NCBI GenBank assembly: GCA_963759955.1
Contig: CAVXCA010000050.1
Span: 1 to 64,000, forward strand
Length of the DNA stretch: 64,000 bases
Reading direction: 5' to 3'
From: Roseiarcus sp963759955
Lineage (GTDB): Bacteria > Pseudomonadota > Alphaproteobacteria > Rhizobiales > Beijerinckiaceae
Part shown: positions 62,790 to 64,000 of the stretch, piece by piece
How positions within the stretch are numbered: position 1 is the stretch's first letter
Layout: every line of letters starts with the position of its first letter
Made by a program: the position numbers and the translations under genes
The notes under the pieces: model-generated
What the model was told of the DNA's origin: nothing
Seen by the model: only the letters and a program-made list of their open reading frames with translations
Database searches by the model: none

Positions 62790-64000
62790 ATGTTGAACGG
62801 TTCGACTGTCTTCGTCGCGTCGATCGGCTATGTCTGCTTTCTGTTCGCCGTCGCCTGGTGGGGCGATCACGGCGGGCGGCAGTTCGTCGTCGGCAAGCGG
62901 CGCGCGCTGGTCTACGCGCTGAGTCTGGCGGTCTACTGCACCTCCTGGACCTATTACGGCTCGGTCGGGCTCGCGTCGGCGCACGGCTTCGATTTCCTGC
63001 CGATCTATATCGGGCCGATTCTGGTCGTCGGCTTCGGCCATCGGCTGATGGCGCGCATCGCCGCGCTCGCGCGCGCGCAGAACTTGACGACGGTCGCCGA
63101 TTTCGTGTCCGCGCGCTACGGCAAGTCCCAGGGGGTGGCGGCGCTTGCCGCGCTCATCGCGCTGATGGCGTCCGCGCCCTATATCGCATTGCAGCTCAAG
63201 GCGATCACCCAGACCATCCTGATGGTCGTCGGCTCGTTCGAACACGGTCGATTGACGCCCGGCGCGCCGTCTTCGACCTTCTATCTCGCGGTGACGGTGG
63301 TGCTCGCGGCCTTCGCCATGGCGTTCGGCACGCGGCGCCTCGGTTCCGACCGAGCAGCAGAACGGGCTGATCCTGGCCATCGCGGTGGAGTCCATCGTCA
63401 AACTGGTGGCCTTTCTCGCCGTAGGCGCCTTCGTCGTCTGGGGTCTTTCCGGCGGCCTGAGCGCATTGGCGCACGTCGCCGAGACCAACGCGCGCATCGG
63501 CGCCGTGATCCAATCGGCCCCGGATCCCGCCAATTGGCTGACCACGACGCTGCTCTCGGCGTCGGCGATCCTGCTGCTGCCGCGCCAATTCCACGTCAGC
63601 GTCGTCGAGAATCGCAATGCGCGCGACATCGTCGCCGCGGCCTGGCTGTTTCCCGCCTATCTCGTGCTGATCAATCTGTTCGTCGCGCCGCTGGCGATCG
63701 CCGGGCTCGCCGACTTTCGCCAACGGCGCGATCGACCGCGATCTGACGGTTCTCGCCCTGCCGCTCGCCGCGGGCGCGCGCGGCCTCGCGCTGACGACGA
63801 TGCTCGGCGGGCTCTCGGCGGCGACCGGCATGGTGGTGGTCGACAGCGTCGCGCTCGCGATCACCGTCTCCAACGATCTCGTCATGCCGATCCTGCTGCA
63901 TCGCCGCGCCGGCCAGGCCGACGCGGCGGCGGCGGGGGAAATCGGCGCGCATGTGCTGCTGGTGCGTCGCGCGGCGATCCTCGGCGTTCTGTTCTTCGGC
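62790..64000 (+). pseudogene. Sodium:solute symporter / sensor histidine kinase (CbrA-like), two frameshifts, partial
   Basis: The frames together give the N-terminal sodium-symporter module of hybrid SSS-histidine kinases: VYALSLAVYCTSWTYYGSVG, PIYIGPILVVGFGHRLMARI, TTVADFVSARYGKSQGVAAL, then NGLILAIAVESIVKLVAF and LLPRQFHVSVVENR. The kinase part would lie past base 64000. The frame breaks at about 63341-63351 (after FGTRRL; one extra or two missing bases) and at about 63714-63718 (in GACTTTCGCC, one extra base in TTT). With both repaired the protein continues to the window end. Homologues such as CbrA sense amino acids. Divergent from the DmpA-like gene. Confidence 0.82.

Overview
The window comes from the chromosome of a GC-rich (roughly two-thirds G+C by eye) alphaproteobacterium, most likely of the order Hyphomicrobiales (Rhizobiales). 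Pointers are the rne / amiC / mrcA / prfB neighbourhood, an RNase E with a long acidic insertion in its S1 domain, the alpha operon rpsM-rpsK-rpoA-rplQ, TTAACCAT (CtrA-type) motifs upstream of a ParA-like gene, and short-arm palindromes of the kind common in this order. The draT-draG pair implies a nitrogen fixer that switches nitrogenase off by ADP-ribosylation; modD and an FprA-type flavodiiron protein fit that. Genus cannot be fixed from the sequence; a Beijerinckiaceae/Rhodoblastus-like background is only a guess.

Layout. 1-7.2 kb is an accessory island: an IS66-type element (tnpA-tnpB-tnpC, cut by the window start), then on the minus strand an orphan type VI secretion module (vgrG with one frameshift, an exported ankyrin-repeat protein, a class-3-lipase-like protein), bounded by a transposase remnant. 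7.3-9.0 kb is draT-draG. 9.2-11.5 kb holds an exported isoaspartyl-methyltransferase-like protein, an exported dienelactone-hydrolase-like protein and a small Cys/Trp-rich secreted peptide with a clear terminator. An IS630 copy (11.7-12.8 kb) sits exactly on the stop codon of a LysR regulator, which is divergent from a purine-degradation pair (puuD urate hydroxylase, allantoate amidohydrolase). 16.4-19.3 kb carries three glycosyltransferase-like genes. 19.4-31.3 kb is the conserved rne / amiC-mrcA / prfB block, interrupted by a phnD-phnC-phnE phosphonate-type ABC transporter with a Pho-box-like site; prfB carries the classic +1 programmed frameshift.

31.4-34.8 kb: DUF2892 protein, Crp/Fnr regulator, divergent fprA, then modD. 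35.3-37.7 kb: rpsM-rpsK-rpoA-rplQ with its own strong promoter, detached from secY/adk. 37.8-40.5 kb: haloacid-dehalogenase-like protein, LysR regulator and a YeiH-type membrane protein with a perfect palindromic operator. 40.5-43.5 kb is a second accessory spot: a gene-poor stretch and one 740-aa protein combining a restriction-endonuclease-like domain with a STAND-type NTPase, the best candidate here for a phage-defence system. 44-50 kb is amino-acid metabolism and regulation (class III aminotransferase with divergent XRE-cupin regulator; SleB-type wall hydrolase; gamma-glutamylcyclotransferase-like protein; ald with divergent Lrp), xseB and a ParA-like ATPase. 51-52.4 kb is a frameshifted Do-type periplasmic protease, divergent from a 1731-aa autotransporter (52.7-57.9 kb) whose N-terminus resembles a ParB-like domain. 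The window closes with a DUF2852 protein, purB, a DadA-like oxidoreductase, a DmpA/P1 peptidase and the start of a sodium-symporter/histidine-kinase gene with two frameshifts.

The most interesting objects are the REase-STAND NTPase, the ParB-like autotransporter, the orphan VgrG-ankyrin-lipase island and the phnDCE insertion with its Pho box. Three genes (vgrG, the Do protease, the symporter-kinase) contain four single-base-type frameshifts in otherwise well-conserved frames, so assembly error must be excluded before calling them pseudogenes. No tRNA, rRNA or CRISPR array was recognised.
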